DNA from: Botryococcus braunii
Taxonomy: Eukaryota; Chlorophyta; Trebouxiophyceae
DNA: 64,000 bases
Assembly: GCA_002005505.1 (NCBI GenBank)
Contig: MVGU01000981.1
Location: 151,501 to 215,500, forward strand
Direction of reading: 5' to 3'
Below, piece by piece: positions 43,038-54,414 of the stretch; the stretch's first letter is position 1; every line of letters begins with the position of its first letter. The position numbers were made by a program, and so were the translations under genes. The notes beneath the pieces were generated by a model. That model was not told where the DNA came from, searched no databases, and saw only the letters and a program-made list of their open reading frames with translations.

Positions 43038-44987
43038 TCACAGAAACTTAGCAAGTCCCAGTGAGTTACGATGACCCTGAAACACCACCTTAACCAGTGG
43101 CTTGGTAAAGATGTCAGCTATGTTTCTAGCAGATTGAACATATTTAAAGTCAACCTGCCCCTTTGCAATTGCTTCACGTGCAAAATGACAGCTTATTGCA
43201 ATGTGTTTTGTGTGTTTTGAATACACAGGATTCCTCAGGTGATTGATGCACCCTTGGTTATCACAATGGATCTTCACTATCCAAGGCAATACTCCAATTT
43301 CCTCCAGGAATCCTCTCAACCAGTTAGCCTCCTTCACTACAGCACTTGCTGCCATGAACTCAGCTTCTACTGTTGATGTGGCTACAGCAGATTGCTTCTT
43401 GCTCCCCCACACCACAGCACCTCCAAATACAGTAAGGACAAAACCGGTGGTGGAAAACCGGTGGTCTTGATCACCCCCATAATCTGCATCAACATATCCC
43501 TCCAACTCTGTTTCTTTTCCACCAAGGATCAGAACCAGGTCTCGGGTTCCCTTGAGATATTTAAGCACACGGACTGCCTCATTCCAGTGTGCTGTGGTGG
43601 GGGACATACGATACCGAGACAACACTCCTACAGCCTGAGCTATATCAGGACGAGTTGTGTTTGCTATATACAGTAGGTATCCTACGAGCTCGCAATAACG
43701 ATGCCCGGGAGGAAGGAGACTCCCAGCACCAATACTATTACTCCCATCCTTGGGAGCTGGCATTTGAGACATCACAAAATCTTTTGTCATTGGGGTGTCT
43801 GGCCCAACTGACTCAAGATCTAAGCCAAACTTCTCCACGAGTGCATCTATTTTGGGAATGCAGCTCAAGGAGATTAGCCCTTTTTCTCTATCTCTTGTTA
43901 CCTGACATCCCAAGAAGTCTTTCACCTCTCCCAAATCATGAATGGTGAATTCCTTCTTGAGAAGTCCTTTTACTCTCTCAACCTCTGACATTCCTTTGGA
44001 CACAATCAGGAGATCATCAACATATATCAGCACATAGGATTTACCACCATCCTCGGAGCATTTCACATACACACCAGCATCACTCATACACACCTCATAC
44101 CCCATGATTTCCAGCTTCTCATTCAGGGTTTTATGCCAAGCACGAGGAGCTTGCTTCAGGCCATACAGGGCCTTCTTCAAGCGACACACAGTATTGCGAT
44201 CACCATTCTCAAAGCCTGGAGGTTGTGTGACGTACACTTCCTCCTCCAATTCTCCATTTAGGAAGGCAGTCTTGACATCTACCTGATGAATTTCAAGCCC
44301 CTCTCTGGCAGCAACTGCCAGTAATGCTCTCCTGGCCCCATAGCTGCTGGTTGGAGCAAATACCTCCATGACATCTACTCCAGGGATTTGCCTGCATCCC
44401 TGTGCTACTAATCTAGCCTTAAATCTCACCACATTTCCATGAGCATCCATCTTCACTGAGAGATCCAATGCACAGGAATTACTTTGTGACCATGAGGTCT
44501 TGGAACATACTCCATAACCTCATGGGTATCAAGTGAATTCTGTTCTTCTTGCATGGCTGCCTTCCAATATTCTCACTGTGGGGACATCTGAGCCTCTCTT
44601 AAATTAGAGGGAACATGAATCTTGCCAAATCTTACACCAGTGTGCTTCCCCTCATTTTCCTGACTCTCTGGAGACTTGTCACTTGCAACATCTGAACCCA
44701 CTACTCTTCCACTGACACTCGCCGCACTACAGCTAGCAATTCTCTCAGCAGTGTCTGGGTTCTCTCTCATTCTTCTCCCTCTGGAGGATTCACACTGTGC
44801 ACTGCTCAGCTTAGTGCTCCTCACACTCCCATCCTCTTCCCAAGCACAGGTACCTCCCAAGAAGCCTTTGTAATCAGGATACTTTCCACACTGTCTGGGC
44901 TTCTGGTTCACCTCCACATTCACACTCTTACATGCCACTTGGGGCTCAGGCTCCAAGGGTCTCTCACAGGCAGTTGAGGAGGAGCAC
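43038..44987 (-). pseudogene. D Copia Pol, 3' part (linker end, RT, RNase H)
   Basis: Continues from 47324. The first about 140 codons carry the second copy of the cysteine module (ACKSVNVEVNQKPRQC...GTCAWEEDGSVR). TGA at 44574-44576 replaces Trp (PQWEYWK), and one base is missing near 44460 (WIFSVKMD context), shifting frame. RT ([12 protein letters not shown]) and RNase H ([26 protein letters not shown] IADIFTKPL) are open to the stop at 43038. Confidence 0.88.
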
Positions 44988-45191
44988 TGTAACAGGGAAA
45001 ATCACACAATGGCACGGAGACCAAGAAATAGCAATAAGAGTCTGTTACAAACAGACGGCATCCACCTCATGCTCTATCTTCTCTTGTGTCTTCTTCTCGT
45101 TCCTTATGCTCGCGACACTAGGGGCACATTCGAGACACCTACAACGCGTACACGCGCTACCAAACCGCTAGGGACCAAAACACCTATTACA
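44988..45191 (-). repeat. Gag-only element 3' LTR (204 bp)
   Basis: Same as 47115-47318 over all the bases I compared; flanked left by AGCAC. Confidence 0.93.
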
Positions 45192-46289
45192 TCCTCCCCC
45201 CCTTATTGTGAGCGTCCTCGCTCACCGAGCAATATGAGACACGGATAGAACAGACGGGCCACGCCCAAATTTGGGCATCCGCCACTCCCGTCAGACCCCG
45301 GCCTTCTGCCGTCTATGCGGGGTCCCCACCATATAACAACAATACAGACAAACAAGGCAGGCACACATGCAAGCAAGTCCCGTCCAAGTCCGAGTCCAAG
45401 TCCAGCTTACACAAACAACTCCATGACATGACAAGCATAAAACATCTTAACCGGTTCAATCAAGCATTAATTATCCTCCTGGATGGATCCCATTGTCACT
45501 GCTGGGGCACATTCATCTCATCCACCAGGCATGCACAGACTAGGGGCGACTCCCTCGTTGGCCCAGCCCGTTTCCATTCGTCTTCGGGAGTCTTAACTCC
45601 TGGAGAACCCCTCTTCGGCGACTCCGTTGGCACACATAGAGCCTTCCCCCAGTGACTAAGGGATGCCAGAGGGCCCACCCGACCTGCCAAGCCCCTCCCG
45701 TAAGGACTTGTGGTTTAACCCCAGGAGCCCCACTAGCCCCCTTAGAACATCGACGTACGCATGCGTAACTAGTGTTAAGCTTGTTTGGTACCCCACTGAA
45801 CAAAACCACAAGGGTCACCGAGTAGCAGGGGCCCCTACTCCCAGTGCATCGTAAAGCCCTGACACGGAGAGAAACTCCCCGGGTACCTGCTGAAGGAGAA
45901 CTGAATGACGAGCACGCAGAACCCCTCCTGCCACCGCAGTGCAGTTGGCATTTTAGCAGGCACCTGTGAGGGTGCAAAACACCCTTTGTCAGTATGGCTA
46001 GACTCCGCCCCTGCGTACTTGCTCAGTGAAGTAAGGGTTAAGAAAAAGTATGAGAGAGAGACTCCTCTAGTCTAGGGATAAAACTAACTCTGTCCTCGTC
46101 GATGCTTCAGGCCCCTAAATCCTACGGGACGTGCCCAAGGCCTACCTTTCGACACGGGTCCGGCCTCCCCATGCACAGGTCAGCATGCAGCAATCACAAG
46201 CAAGGCAACCCTGAGCTCCCATTCGCTCAGACCATGCTGACAAGTGCATGAATCAACACAGAGCAATATCAGAACAAATACTTACCATA
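45192..46289 (-). other. Gag-only element 3' non-coding region
   Basis: About 1.1 kb with no recognisable protein. It has GGACTT-like repeats (about 45381-45413, inverse) and a GGGGTCCCCACCATATA block (about 45320-45336) shared with the G1 3' region, so the autonomous partner is probably a G1-like Gypsy. Confidence 0.55.
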
Positions 46290-47000
46290 TTACCAACGCT
46301 TCTTCTTGAGGCCAGTCTGATCAAAGTAATCTTTTGAGGGGCAGACACTCTGCTTATGCCCAAAGCCAGTACACTTATGACAACGCAGCACATAAGGTAT
46401 CTCTGTGTCTGCTCGGCGCTTGAAGTTTACCGCTGCAACTGCCAAATCTGACACATCGACGACGGGAGGCGACACGACAAGCGTCTCTGCATTTTTCTTG
46501 TCTGCAATGTGCTGTGTCTTCACTTCAGCTGATACCCCTGCGTCATACCGAGCTGTATACTGAAGAAGAGCTGCCAAAGTCTGAAAGTCTTCTCCTGTGG
46601 CCGGGTTAAGGGTGACTGCACTCTTCAGGTAGGGGGCCAGCCCCTTTTTGAAGAGGTGGACCTGGTCTTGAGCCGAGATAGTGTACTCCGTCGAAACATC
46701 CCCTACCAAAGACATGAATTCCTGCGTGTACTCCTCAAGGGTACCCGCCATTGACGCAGAATCTAGCTTATGCCGTGCAGTGCGTGCATGATCAGCGGAG
46801 TCGTACACCATTGCCATGGTTCGCTTAAAAGGAGGCCACGAAACTCGGTCTGCAGGTTCCATAGACATTGCAAAAGATAACCATGTTTTGGTCGGCCCGG
46901 CACTAAGCCGCTGAACCGCCGTATGAACCTTGTTTTCCTCCGAGGTTTTGTTGAGCGTGAAATACGACTGAGCAACCCCAACCCAATGGTGAAAAGTCAT
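46290..47000 (-). CDS. Gag of the gag-only element (Gypsy type, CCHC)
   Basis: 236 codons from ATG 46998-47000; the open frame extends upstream to 47132, but that part spans the primer site and LTR. Capsid core (EEYTQEFMSLVGDV, DQVHLFKKGL, VTLNPATGEDF, ARYDAGV) is clearly homologous to G3 Gag (VERYIERFMSLLADV, DQLHLFTKGL, CTVNPATGSPF). Near the C-terminus is a canonical knuckle CHKCTGFGHKQSVC, then a basic tail KKKRW. Shorter than G3 Gag (412) because the N-terminal extension is absent. The frame is open, which suggests Gag itself is kept functional while pol is supplied in trans. Confidence 0.85.
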   Translation of the reverse strand: MTFHHWVGVAQSYFTLNKTSEENKVHTAVQRLSAGPTKTWLSFAMSMEPADRVSWPPFKRTMAMVYDSADHARTARHKLDSASMAGTLEEYTQEFMSLVGDVSTEYTISAQDQVHLFKKGLAPYLKSAVTLNPATGEDFQTLAALLQYTARYDAGVSAEVKTQHIADKKNAETLVVSPPVVDVSDLAVAAVNFKRRADTEIPYVLRCHKCTGFGHKQSVCPSKDYFDQTGLKKKRW

Positions 47001-47114
47001 CAACGAAGGCTCCAAAATACGAAGTTTACCCACGATTGAAACGGAAAGACAAAACAAAACGCACAAAGGTCGACTACAATCCGACGATCGGCAACCAGTC
47101 GCCGATACCAGAAA

Positions 47115-47318
47115 TGTAACAGGGAAAATCACACAATGGCACGGAGACCAAGAAATAGCAATAAGAGTCTGTTACAAACAGACGGCATCCACCTCATGCT
47201 CTATCTTCTCTTGTGTCTTCTTCTCGTTCCTTATGCTCGCGACACTAGGGGCACATTCGAGACACCTACAACGCGTACACGCGCTACCAAACCGCTAGGG
47301 ACCAAAACACCTATTACA
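47115..47318 (-). repeat. Gag-only element 5' LTR (204 bp)
   Basis: Flanked right by AGCAC (47319-47323). Four bases separate it from the primer site at 47099-47110. Confidence 0.93.
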
Positions 47319-47323
47319 AGCAC

Positions 47324-50300
47324 TGTTCAGTGCTGAGCTTCCCCTCATCCTCATATTGGGAGAGTCCGGAACTCTCACACTTTGTCACTTCAGGATGTGA
47401 CCTCTCGTCCCTCACAGGATCCTCCCATGCACAGGTACCTCTCAGCTTGCACTGGTAATTTGGCACACTCTCACATTGTCTGTGCAGCTGATTCACCTCC
47501 TCATCATGTCTCTTACATGGGTACTGGGAGGCTGTCCCAGTACTGCTCTCACATGCATTACTGACTTTTCCTGAGAAGTTAGAGATGCACTTCTCAGTTC
47601 TGTGGCTGTCACCACTTTCCCTCCCCTGTTCACGTGGCAGGAGAAGGGAGCCAGTCTCTCTCAAATCAGATTCATCCCTTACAAACATCTCATTCACTGG
47701 ACAGGACCCTTCCATGCAACTCAGCTCCCCGGGACCATTTTCAGCCGAGTTTGTGGCTGCTCCTCTCACAGCACTAACATTCAGAACAGGTCTCTCATGG
47801 TGAAGTCCCTCTGCCTGCACTTCCCCTGGTCCCAGTGACAGTGTGTCACTTTCAGTAATCCCCTCTTCTCCCTTGCACTCTCCCACCTCCTGTGACAGCA
47901 GGAGTTCCTTAGTTTGAGTACGTTGCTCAAGCCTTTGAGCCCGGGTTAAACCACTCGAAGGTAAATTAGAATTCTTCAGTGCGGCAGGCCTCAGCAACTC
48001 CTGGGCTCGCAGCATTTGTTGCTGTTGTTCGTTGTCAGGAAGAGTGCCACGAGCCAGCTCCAGTGCTGCTTCAGTGGTCTGTTGGATGTTCTGCGGGTCT
48101 CCCTCTCTTCGATGATCAGGGTCGGGCTCAGCCTTCTCAGGGGGTCCTTGGCCGTCTGGAACAGTGGTCTGCTGTAGATTAGGAGCTGGTTCTGCCTCGC
48201 ATTCTGCTTCCTGAGTCTCTGCCTCAGCAGACCTTGGACTGGGAGAGATAACTGACACAGGGAACTGACGGGAAGCATGGTTTTCAGAGGGACTGGGGCA
48301 CTGGAACTCCAGGGATTGGGTTGGAAGTTCACTCATGCCAACTCTGGAGGCTCCCCTGAGATGTTTCACAAAGACAACATCCCTACTCTCTCTCCATACC
48401 CCTCCCCCCATGTATATGCGGTAGGCTTTGGAAGATGCAGAATATCCTGTGAGCATGCCTGGAGCAGTTTTGGGGGCAAATACAGGTCTCTGTACGTCTG
48501 GTACGTGGACATAAGCCAAGCAGCCCCAAGTGCGCAGAAGTGACACATCTGGCTTGTAGCCCCAAAATAATTCAAGAGGAGTAAGGTTCCTGCCAGAACA
48601 AGGGCCCATATTGAGTAGGGTACAAGCTGTCTCGAGCGCCTCCTTCCAGAGGGTTGGGCTTGCTGCTGCGAAGGCAAGGATAGTCCGGGTTCTCTCCTTC
48701 AGCGTGCGGTTTGCTCGTTCTGCTACTCCATTTTGCTGTGGGGTGTAGGGGGCTGAGGTCTCCAGCTTAGTTCCTTGAGATGCACAGAACTCCTTGAACT
48801 TGGCGTTAATAAATTCTGTGCCCCGATCACATCTGATGCACTTCACTGTCGTTTTCCTTTGGGTTTGCCAATATACCAAAAGGTCTCTGACTGCAGCACT
48901 TATGGTGTCCTTGGATTTAACTGGAATGACAGCTTTCCACTGTGAGGATTCATCCACCACTGTAACCCACAGACGTTCCCCAGTAATGGCTGCAGGAGTG
49001 ATGGGACCCACTGTGTCAATGTGCACTCTGTCAAGGGGTTCAAGGGCAGGTCTGCTGCTAGTCCCGAAAGAGGGTCTGGCTGTCTTTCCCTCAATACATG
49101 CCTCACAGTGCACTGGACAATTATCACAAGGAAAGAGGGAAGTGTCAATTCCAGTCACCAGTTCTTCCTTTGCAAGGCGCTGCATCCATGGTTCTCCTGG
49201 GTGTCCCATCCTGCTGTGCCACAAGTAGCGTCTGGAGCAGTTGTGAGACGTGTTGCTGGATTTTGAGGTCTTGGCTGCATTGACAGTCAGCTTGGGGTGA
49301 CTGCTTCCCCTGACTGCCACTAAATGATGGATATAGTACAGGCCCGTTTCAGCAACAACCGAAACCCTCCAACTGTTTGGACCACTGACATGCACGAATG
49401 CCCCAACACTGTCTGTGTGGAATACTGCACCATCCCTTAAGGCAGCTGAGACAGACAGGATATTTGTACTGGCTGAAGGAACACATTGCACGTGGTGAAT
49501 CCAAAAAGGAATGCCTTGGGGGCTTAAGACACAGACTGATCCAGAGGCAATAATGCTCCCAGTAGCATCAGATGTAGCTAGATGCAACGGAATTGGTTTG
49601 GAATGAACAGTGGGATTATGCAGAAGGGCTGGATCATTCACAAGGTGGACTGATGCTCCACTATCCACCAGCCAGGAGTGCAGAGGGGGTTTGCGCAAGG
49701 TCCGGTCCAAGATATTGTGGGACACTGCATAGTGCCTACCTTCAGGTGGGGGAGGAGGAGGAGCAGGCGGTTGGAACCAGGCAGGAAATGCATCTGCCTG
49801 AGGGTGAGCCATCTGAGCAGCAGGTGGAGGAAGACCTCCCATAAGTGGCTGCCCCTGGGTCCACATACCCTGCAGCTGCTGCACTGCTGCCACAACGTTT
49901 CTCTGGGTCTCCTCATCTCTGTGTCGCTTACGGCAATCCCTCCAGTAATGCCCCTTTTTAATGCAATACTTGCACACTCCTCTGGTATCAGACTGTCCGG
50001 TTGAGGGCGAAGGACTGGCTCCACTGAATGCTCCAGGGGTGCTGACTCTGTTGCTGCCTTGAGGAACAGCCAAAACTCGTGGCTGACGTGGGGCAGTCTC
50101 ATCAAACCCCAGAGCGACGGCTGTGGTCCTCAGCAGGCCTCCCAGCTTGTTGAGTGGGGTCCCTGCTGCTGTTGACAGGCTGCCTGTCTCCTTGGCTGCT
50201 TCCGGTAGACCCTGCACAATTTGGGTAGCTACAAAGCTATCCAGAAGAGGATGATTATTCCTCTGAAGACATGCCTTCAGATTCAGCATGCGACTCACAT

Positions 50301-50772
50301 ATTGGGAAATGGTCTCGTCGTGCTTCATCCCCTGACTCATTTCCAACAGCCAGTCCATGTTGGCTTGGAGATTATAACCCCCAATGAACTTCCTACAGAT
50401 ATATTCATATGCAACATATGCAGAGGATAAATCAGACAATTCCCCGTGCCACTCTTCTGGTACAGATTCATACAGCAACAGCAGTGCTGCAGCATCATGC
50501 GTGGTCCCAGGCATGTCCTCAAGTACTGCAGGCAGTGATCCCTTGGCCTCATTTGCTGCAAGGTACGCATTCTTCCAAATCATAATGTTGTGTCCCTTTT
50601 CTTTTAGCTTGATATGTACCTTCACAAGTGTAGGAATCACCTTTGGCAACTCATCACCTTCTCCCCTAGACGTGCTGGGAGTGCAAGGCTCTCTCACAGG
50701 TGTTGAGGTAGTGGTCTCACTCACAGACGCAGAGCTTCCACTAGATGACTGACTCTTCTTCTTAGAAGTCAT
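47324..50772 (-). CDS. D Copia Gag-Pol, 5' part (Gag, protease, integrase, linker)
   Basis: I choose ATG 50770-50772 (MTSKKKSQSS) because it aligns with the A and B Gag starts; an in-frame ATG at 50802 is closer to the ORF0 stop. CCHC knuckle CKYCIKKGHYWRDC (about residue 265), protease WLVDSGAS (about 367), integrase VHIDTVGP (about 583), [17 protein letters not shown] and GMLTGYSASSKAYRIYMGGG. The linker contains the first cysteine module (ACESSTGTA...RQCESVPNY...GTCAWEDPVR) and is cut by the gag-only element at STEQ|C. No stop in this part (about 1150 codons). Confidence 0.9.
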
Positions 50773-50813
50773 AGTGTACACACTAAATGTCATAGTGTGC
50801 ACACTTAAACCAC

Positions 50814-51311
50814 TTACTCCACAATGCCTTCAAGGTCTGAATCAGTTTCCCACTCAGACTCGTCACGAATGTTAGGGATCAGCAAATCTTGAAAGGCCTT
50901 CACTGGAATAGTTGCCAGTGCAGACTCAACAGCCAAATATGCAGTGTGCTCAGCAAATTCTTGCTCTCTGTTGAGCCACTTCGTTACACTACAATACCTC
51001 CGAAATTTCTCTTTGGTGATGAAACCTGGTTCCAAATTAACGAATGATTGCTCCCAAGGAGTGAACTTGTATGCTGGATACGTGGGAAATCTTGAACCAA
51101 ACCACGCTGGCAGAGGGAGAGGTCGTCCAACGTACAGATGAAACACGTAGTCTTTTACAATGGCAGCCCGTTCGTCAGGAGTCCGATCTCCTTGCTGTCC
51201 TCCGTTTCTGATTCTATCGTTGTACGAAAGCGGACCGGTTCTTAACCGAACAGGAACGTTGACGTTGGTAGTTTTGCGAGCAGTCTGCTTCGGTCTGCGG
51301 CGCTTGGCCAT
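50814..51311 (-). CDS. D ORF0, conserved upstream protein of unknown function
   Basis: 165 codons from ATG 51309-51311 (MAKRRRPKQTAR); the frame extends 14 codons further upstream. Most diverged ORF0 here, lacking the proline run, but it keeps RTPDERAAIVKDYV, PAWFGSRFPTYPAYKFTPWEQSFVN, PGFITKEKFRR and an acidic end (EWETDSDLEGIVE). It lies between primer site and gag as in A and B; 41 bases separate its stop from the chosen gag ATG. Conservation of W/F/Y positions across A, B and D argues for a real protein. Function not recognised. Confidence 0.78.
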   Translation of the reverse strand: MAKRRRPKQTARKTTNVNVPVRLRTGPLSYNDRIRNGGQQGDRTPDERAAIVKDYVFHLYVGRPLPLPAWFGSRFPTYPAYKFTPWEQSFVNLEPGFITKEKFRRYCSVTKWLNREQEFAEHTAYLAVESALATIPVKAFQDLLIPNIRDESEWETDSDLEGIVE

Positions 51312-51365
51312 ACAGCTTCTCGTCTCCGATTCTTGAGCCAGCCACACACTCAACGAGAGAGTGGT

Positions 51366-51392
51366 GGGCCCATAACCTGTTAGGTTATGGGC
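51366..51392 (-). other. D primer-binding site with U5/PBS inverted repeat
   Basis: Primer site GGTTATGGGCCC (continuing CACCAC) at 51377-51366. U5 end 51392-51383 reads GCCCATAACC, complementary to the first ten PBS bases, with a 5-base loop (51382-51378). Confidence 0.75.
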
Positions 51393-52072
51393 TTGGCGTA
51401 TTCCTGTGTGGTGGCAGCACGGAGGGTGTTAGACCAGTGTCGGCTCTACTGTGCGAAGAGAAGTAGAGAAGGAGACACTGTCAATCAAGGACTGATTGGC
51501 AACGTGAGTGAAGCACCCGAAGTGCTGTGATAGTCCCAATCAAGTCTATTACAACATGCACTCTATCACTCTCGTAACAACGGAATTCAAACTACCCTAG
51601 TCTGTTCTCACTCAGTTATGGGCAGTCTCATTGTCCGATGAACGGAAAGTCAAGCACATACACCTAACATGATAAACTAAAAGCATTCAGAGCCTCAAAC
51701 AAGCTATCCTAACTACACACACATTACCTGTGTGGTGGCAGCACGGAGGGTGTTAGACCAGTGTCGGCTCTACTGTGCGAAGAGAAGTAGAGAAGGAGAC
51801 ACTGTCAATCAAGGACTGATTGGCAACGTGAGTGAAGCACCCGAAGTGCTGTGATAGTCCCAATCAAGTGCCTTGCCTTGCTGCGCAGCCACCACTACCT
51901 TCTTGCAACAAACGTGTGTGTAACTTGCGTTATCGCTATCCACATTCAAATGTACATAACCTAGTGCTGAGTCACGTCTCTGCCCTATTTGTCTTGTATT
52001 ATTGTCTCTGGCGGAATTGCCAATATTACTCCTCTGAGGGAAAGGCACTAATTATTATTATCTATTACAACA
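51378..52072 (-). repeat. D 5' LTR, two-unit form (695 bp)
   Basis: First unit 51869-51728 ending CAG|GTAATG; second unit 51545-51404 ending CAG|GAATAC; interval 324 bp. The spacing is identical to the 3' copy. Confidence 0.92.
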
Positions 52073-52077
52073 ATGGG

Positions 52078-54024
52078 ACCCACAGTATCCACATGGACTC
52101 TATCGAGTGGGTTATGTGCAGGCCTGGAAGATACAGGGAAAGGAGGTCTGGAGTGTTTCCCTTGTATACACGATTCACATTGCTTGGGGCACTCAGAGCA
52201 GGGAGCAAGGGAGATATTGATTCCTGTAACCAGATCTTCCTTGGAGAACCTCTGCATGCTGCTGGCACCAGGATGACCTAACCTAGCATGCCATAGAGAT
52301 CTCTCGCTACACACGTGTCCTTTCCTAAGATGAGACGCCTCAGCCATGTGATCAATATGTCTGCAGCCAACTTGCTGCCCTCTGACAGGACTAACAAACT
52401 CCAAAAAAAACAGACCTCGTGCGCGGGTGATATCTCCACACCACCCTTCAGGTCCCTTCATGGCTGTGTAACCACCTGCAGTGTCAGTCAGGAAAGATGC
52501 TCCATCCTGAATTGTACCGGTGACTGAAATGAGGTTGGTATGCGCAGAAGGAACACACTGCACATTGTGCAGCCAGAATACTTCGTGCCTTGCATTCACA
52601 AGGCATACAGACCCAGATGCAATGATTCCTCCCTTGGCGTCTGAGGTTGCCAAGTGCAGAGGAAGAGGCTGTCCATGCATAACTGGATAATGGAGCAATG
52701 AGAGATCATTGACTATATGCTCAGAGGCACCACTATCTATTAACCAAGATGTGCTGCTAGCTCCATGCGAAGTTGGGGCAAGCACATTGAGAGAGATAAA
52801 CATCGCCTCACCAGAAGGAGGGGGTGGAGGTGGTAAATGCCACCCCGGAAACGTGTGTTGACTTGTTGGATAGTTATATGCTGAAGGTAGTCCAGGGCTG
52901 GAAGCGGATGAAGGCGGGCCACCCCGGCCAGATCCATGGTCCCACCAGGCTTGAGGAGACGACTGTGGGCCTCCCTGGCCCCAGTAAGCTGCAGGCCCAA
53001 CGCTTGCCGCTTGCATGTTTTGATGCAGAGCCTGCAGCTGCCTGAGCGGTCCGCAGTCAGTCATGAAGTGGCCCTTTGCCTTGCAGAAGTGGCATGTAAG
53101 CTCCTCTCTGGGCCTTCTTGCCCTGCCAGGTCCACGCCCCCTGCCACCAAAAGTAGTTGCAGAGGGGCCAGCGGGAGGCTGTTCGTTTGCTGGTAGTGCT
53201 GCTCCAACTCCCGGTACTGCTCCCACTCCTGGTGCAGCTCCAGCGCTTGATGACGCTCCAGCTACCCCCCCAGAGGGACCAGCCACTGCTGCAGCTGCCA
53301 TGGCCTGAGGTGTTCCCTCTGCAGGTGGGTCCTTGTACCCACGGCTGGCTGCGGCGCGCAGGGTTCTTTGAATCAGCTCCAATGGCGGCTTGTCAGTTGC
53401 CATAACCTCCAGGGACTCGAGCCTCAGCACAGGAGGGAGGCCCTTCACCATCAGCTCCCCAACATTGTGGTCCAAGAGGATGAACGCGTTGTTTCTGAGA
53501 CTTGTAGCCAGATCCATCATTCTGTAGAGGTAGACCTTGAGTGTCTCCCCTGTCTTGATGCCCTGCTCCATTTCCTTGTACCACTCAAGGTTGATGTCTT
53601 GGTTGCTCCCTCCAGTGTGACTGTTCTTCACCCACGTGATGAAGTCGAACGCTGCTTTGTGGCATGAGATCTGAGAATGCCAGATGACTGGAACTGATTG
53701 GATCAGCCACTGCTTGATGGCTGAGTTCTCCACCGACCCTGGCATTGGCCTCTCCAAAGCCGCTCTGACCCCCTTGGTGTTTGCGCACGCCTCCAAAGCT
53801 TCATACCAAAATTCAAAATTGCGCCCTCCATCATCAAGCATGACAGTCATCTTTGGATTAGAGGTATTGGGGATGTAGGCTGCCTTGTCAATCTCCACCT
53901 TTGGTTCTGCAGTGGCTGATTGTGTCCCGGTCATAGACTACCCTGGAGTGGCCCCACTGACTTCTCCAGGTTGAGACATTGCTGTTTCACTGCTACTTTC
54001 CTTTTCTTTGCCCCTTTTTGTCAT
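52078..54024 (-). pseudogene. C2 Copia Gag-protease-integrase start, nonsense codon
   Basis: ATG at 54022-54024 (MTKRGKEK as in C1). TAG at 53935-53937 replaces Gln (PGQSMTGTQ); the frame then stays open to the D insertion. CCHC knuckle CHFCKAKGHFMTDC, Pro/Gly/Ala-rich spacer, protease WLIDSGASEHIVN (Val to Glu relative to C1), pre-integrase HARLGHPG...CSECPKQCESC, and RVHVDTVGPI at the D junction. Confidence 0.9.
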
Positions 54025-54414
54025 ACTATTGTCACTTCACCAGCCAAACTTACTCATAAACTTCTGGAATGCAGCAATACCCTACAATTCCCTCCATGTC
54101 ATGGAAATTTACCAGCCAGTCTTGCACAGTAGTAGCAGATATGTTCCCCTCAGAAGTTTGCGCCGGAGTCCGGCCCGACTCACTCAGTGCTTCTAGACAA
54201 CGTCTATGAATGATAAAGCACAGCTAGAACTTCAATTATGAATTTCCCAGAAAGGTAAACTGTGAGTAAGATAACGGTCCTGGTACACTCGAGTTCCCTT
54301 GCGCCGCTGCGCCATGCTCGAGCTCCTTTGTTGACGCTTACGTCTGACCCATCCGTAGACGACCTTCACTCCTGCTTTTACTTGGCTCAGCTGGAAGGGC
54401 GTGGGCCCATAACC
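54025..54414 (-). other. C2 leader with primer-binding site (54403-54414)
   Basis: Same as the C1 leader: half tRNA-iMet primer site next to the LTR, with the U5 arm GCCCATAACC at 54431-54422 forming a 10-bp inverted repeat. The short MAQRRK frame is present; no full ORF0. Confidence 0.7.

Larger units (their letters stand above)
44988..47318 (-). mobile_element. Gag-only LTR element (TR-GAG type) in D
   Basis: Two 204-bp LTRs, TGTAATAGG...CTGTTACA in element orientation, at 44988-45191 and 47115-47318; AGCAC duplicated at 44983-44987 and 47319-47323. Primer site TGGTATCGGCGA (47110-47099), one gag frame, about 1.1 kb of non-coding sequence and a G-rich polypurine tract at 45194-45203. No protease, RT or integrase. 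Total 2.33 kb, consistent with a non-autonomous element moved by a Gypsy relative. Confidence 0.9.
42325..52072 (-). mobile_element. D: complete Copia family D element (holds the gag-only element)
   Basis: LTRs of 695 bp at 42325-43019 and 51378-52072 with only two differences noticed; ATGGG duplicated at 42320-42324 and 52073-52077 in C2 integrase. Interior split at 44987/47324. ORF0 open; pol has one shift and one nonsense codon. Confidence 0.94.

Noticed and set aside
45192..46289. A host gene in the non-coding part of the gag-only element
   Set aside because: Frames on both strands are short, Pro/Ser/Cys-rich by composition and without motifs; the region lies inside LTR boundaries.
46998..47132. 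Upstream extension of the gag-only element Gag to 47132
   Set aside because: It would translate LTR and primer-site sequence; similarity to G3 Gag starts after the ATG at 47000.
51312..51353. Upstream start of D ORF0 at 51353
   Set aside because: The 14 extra codons do not align with A or B ORF0; MAKRRR matches their starts.
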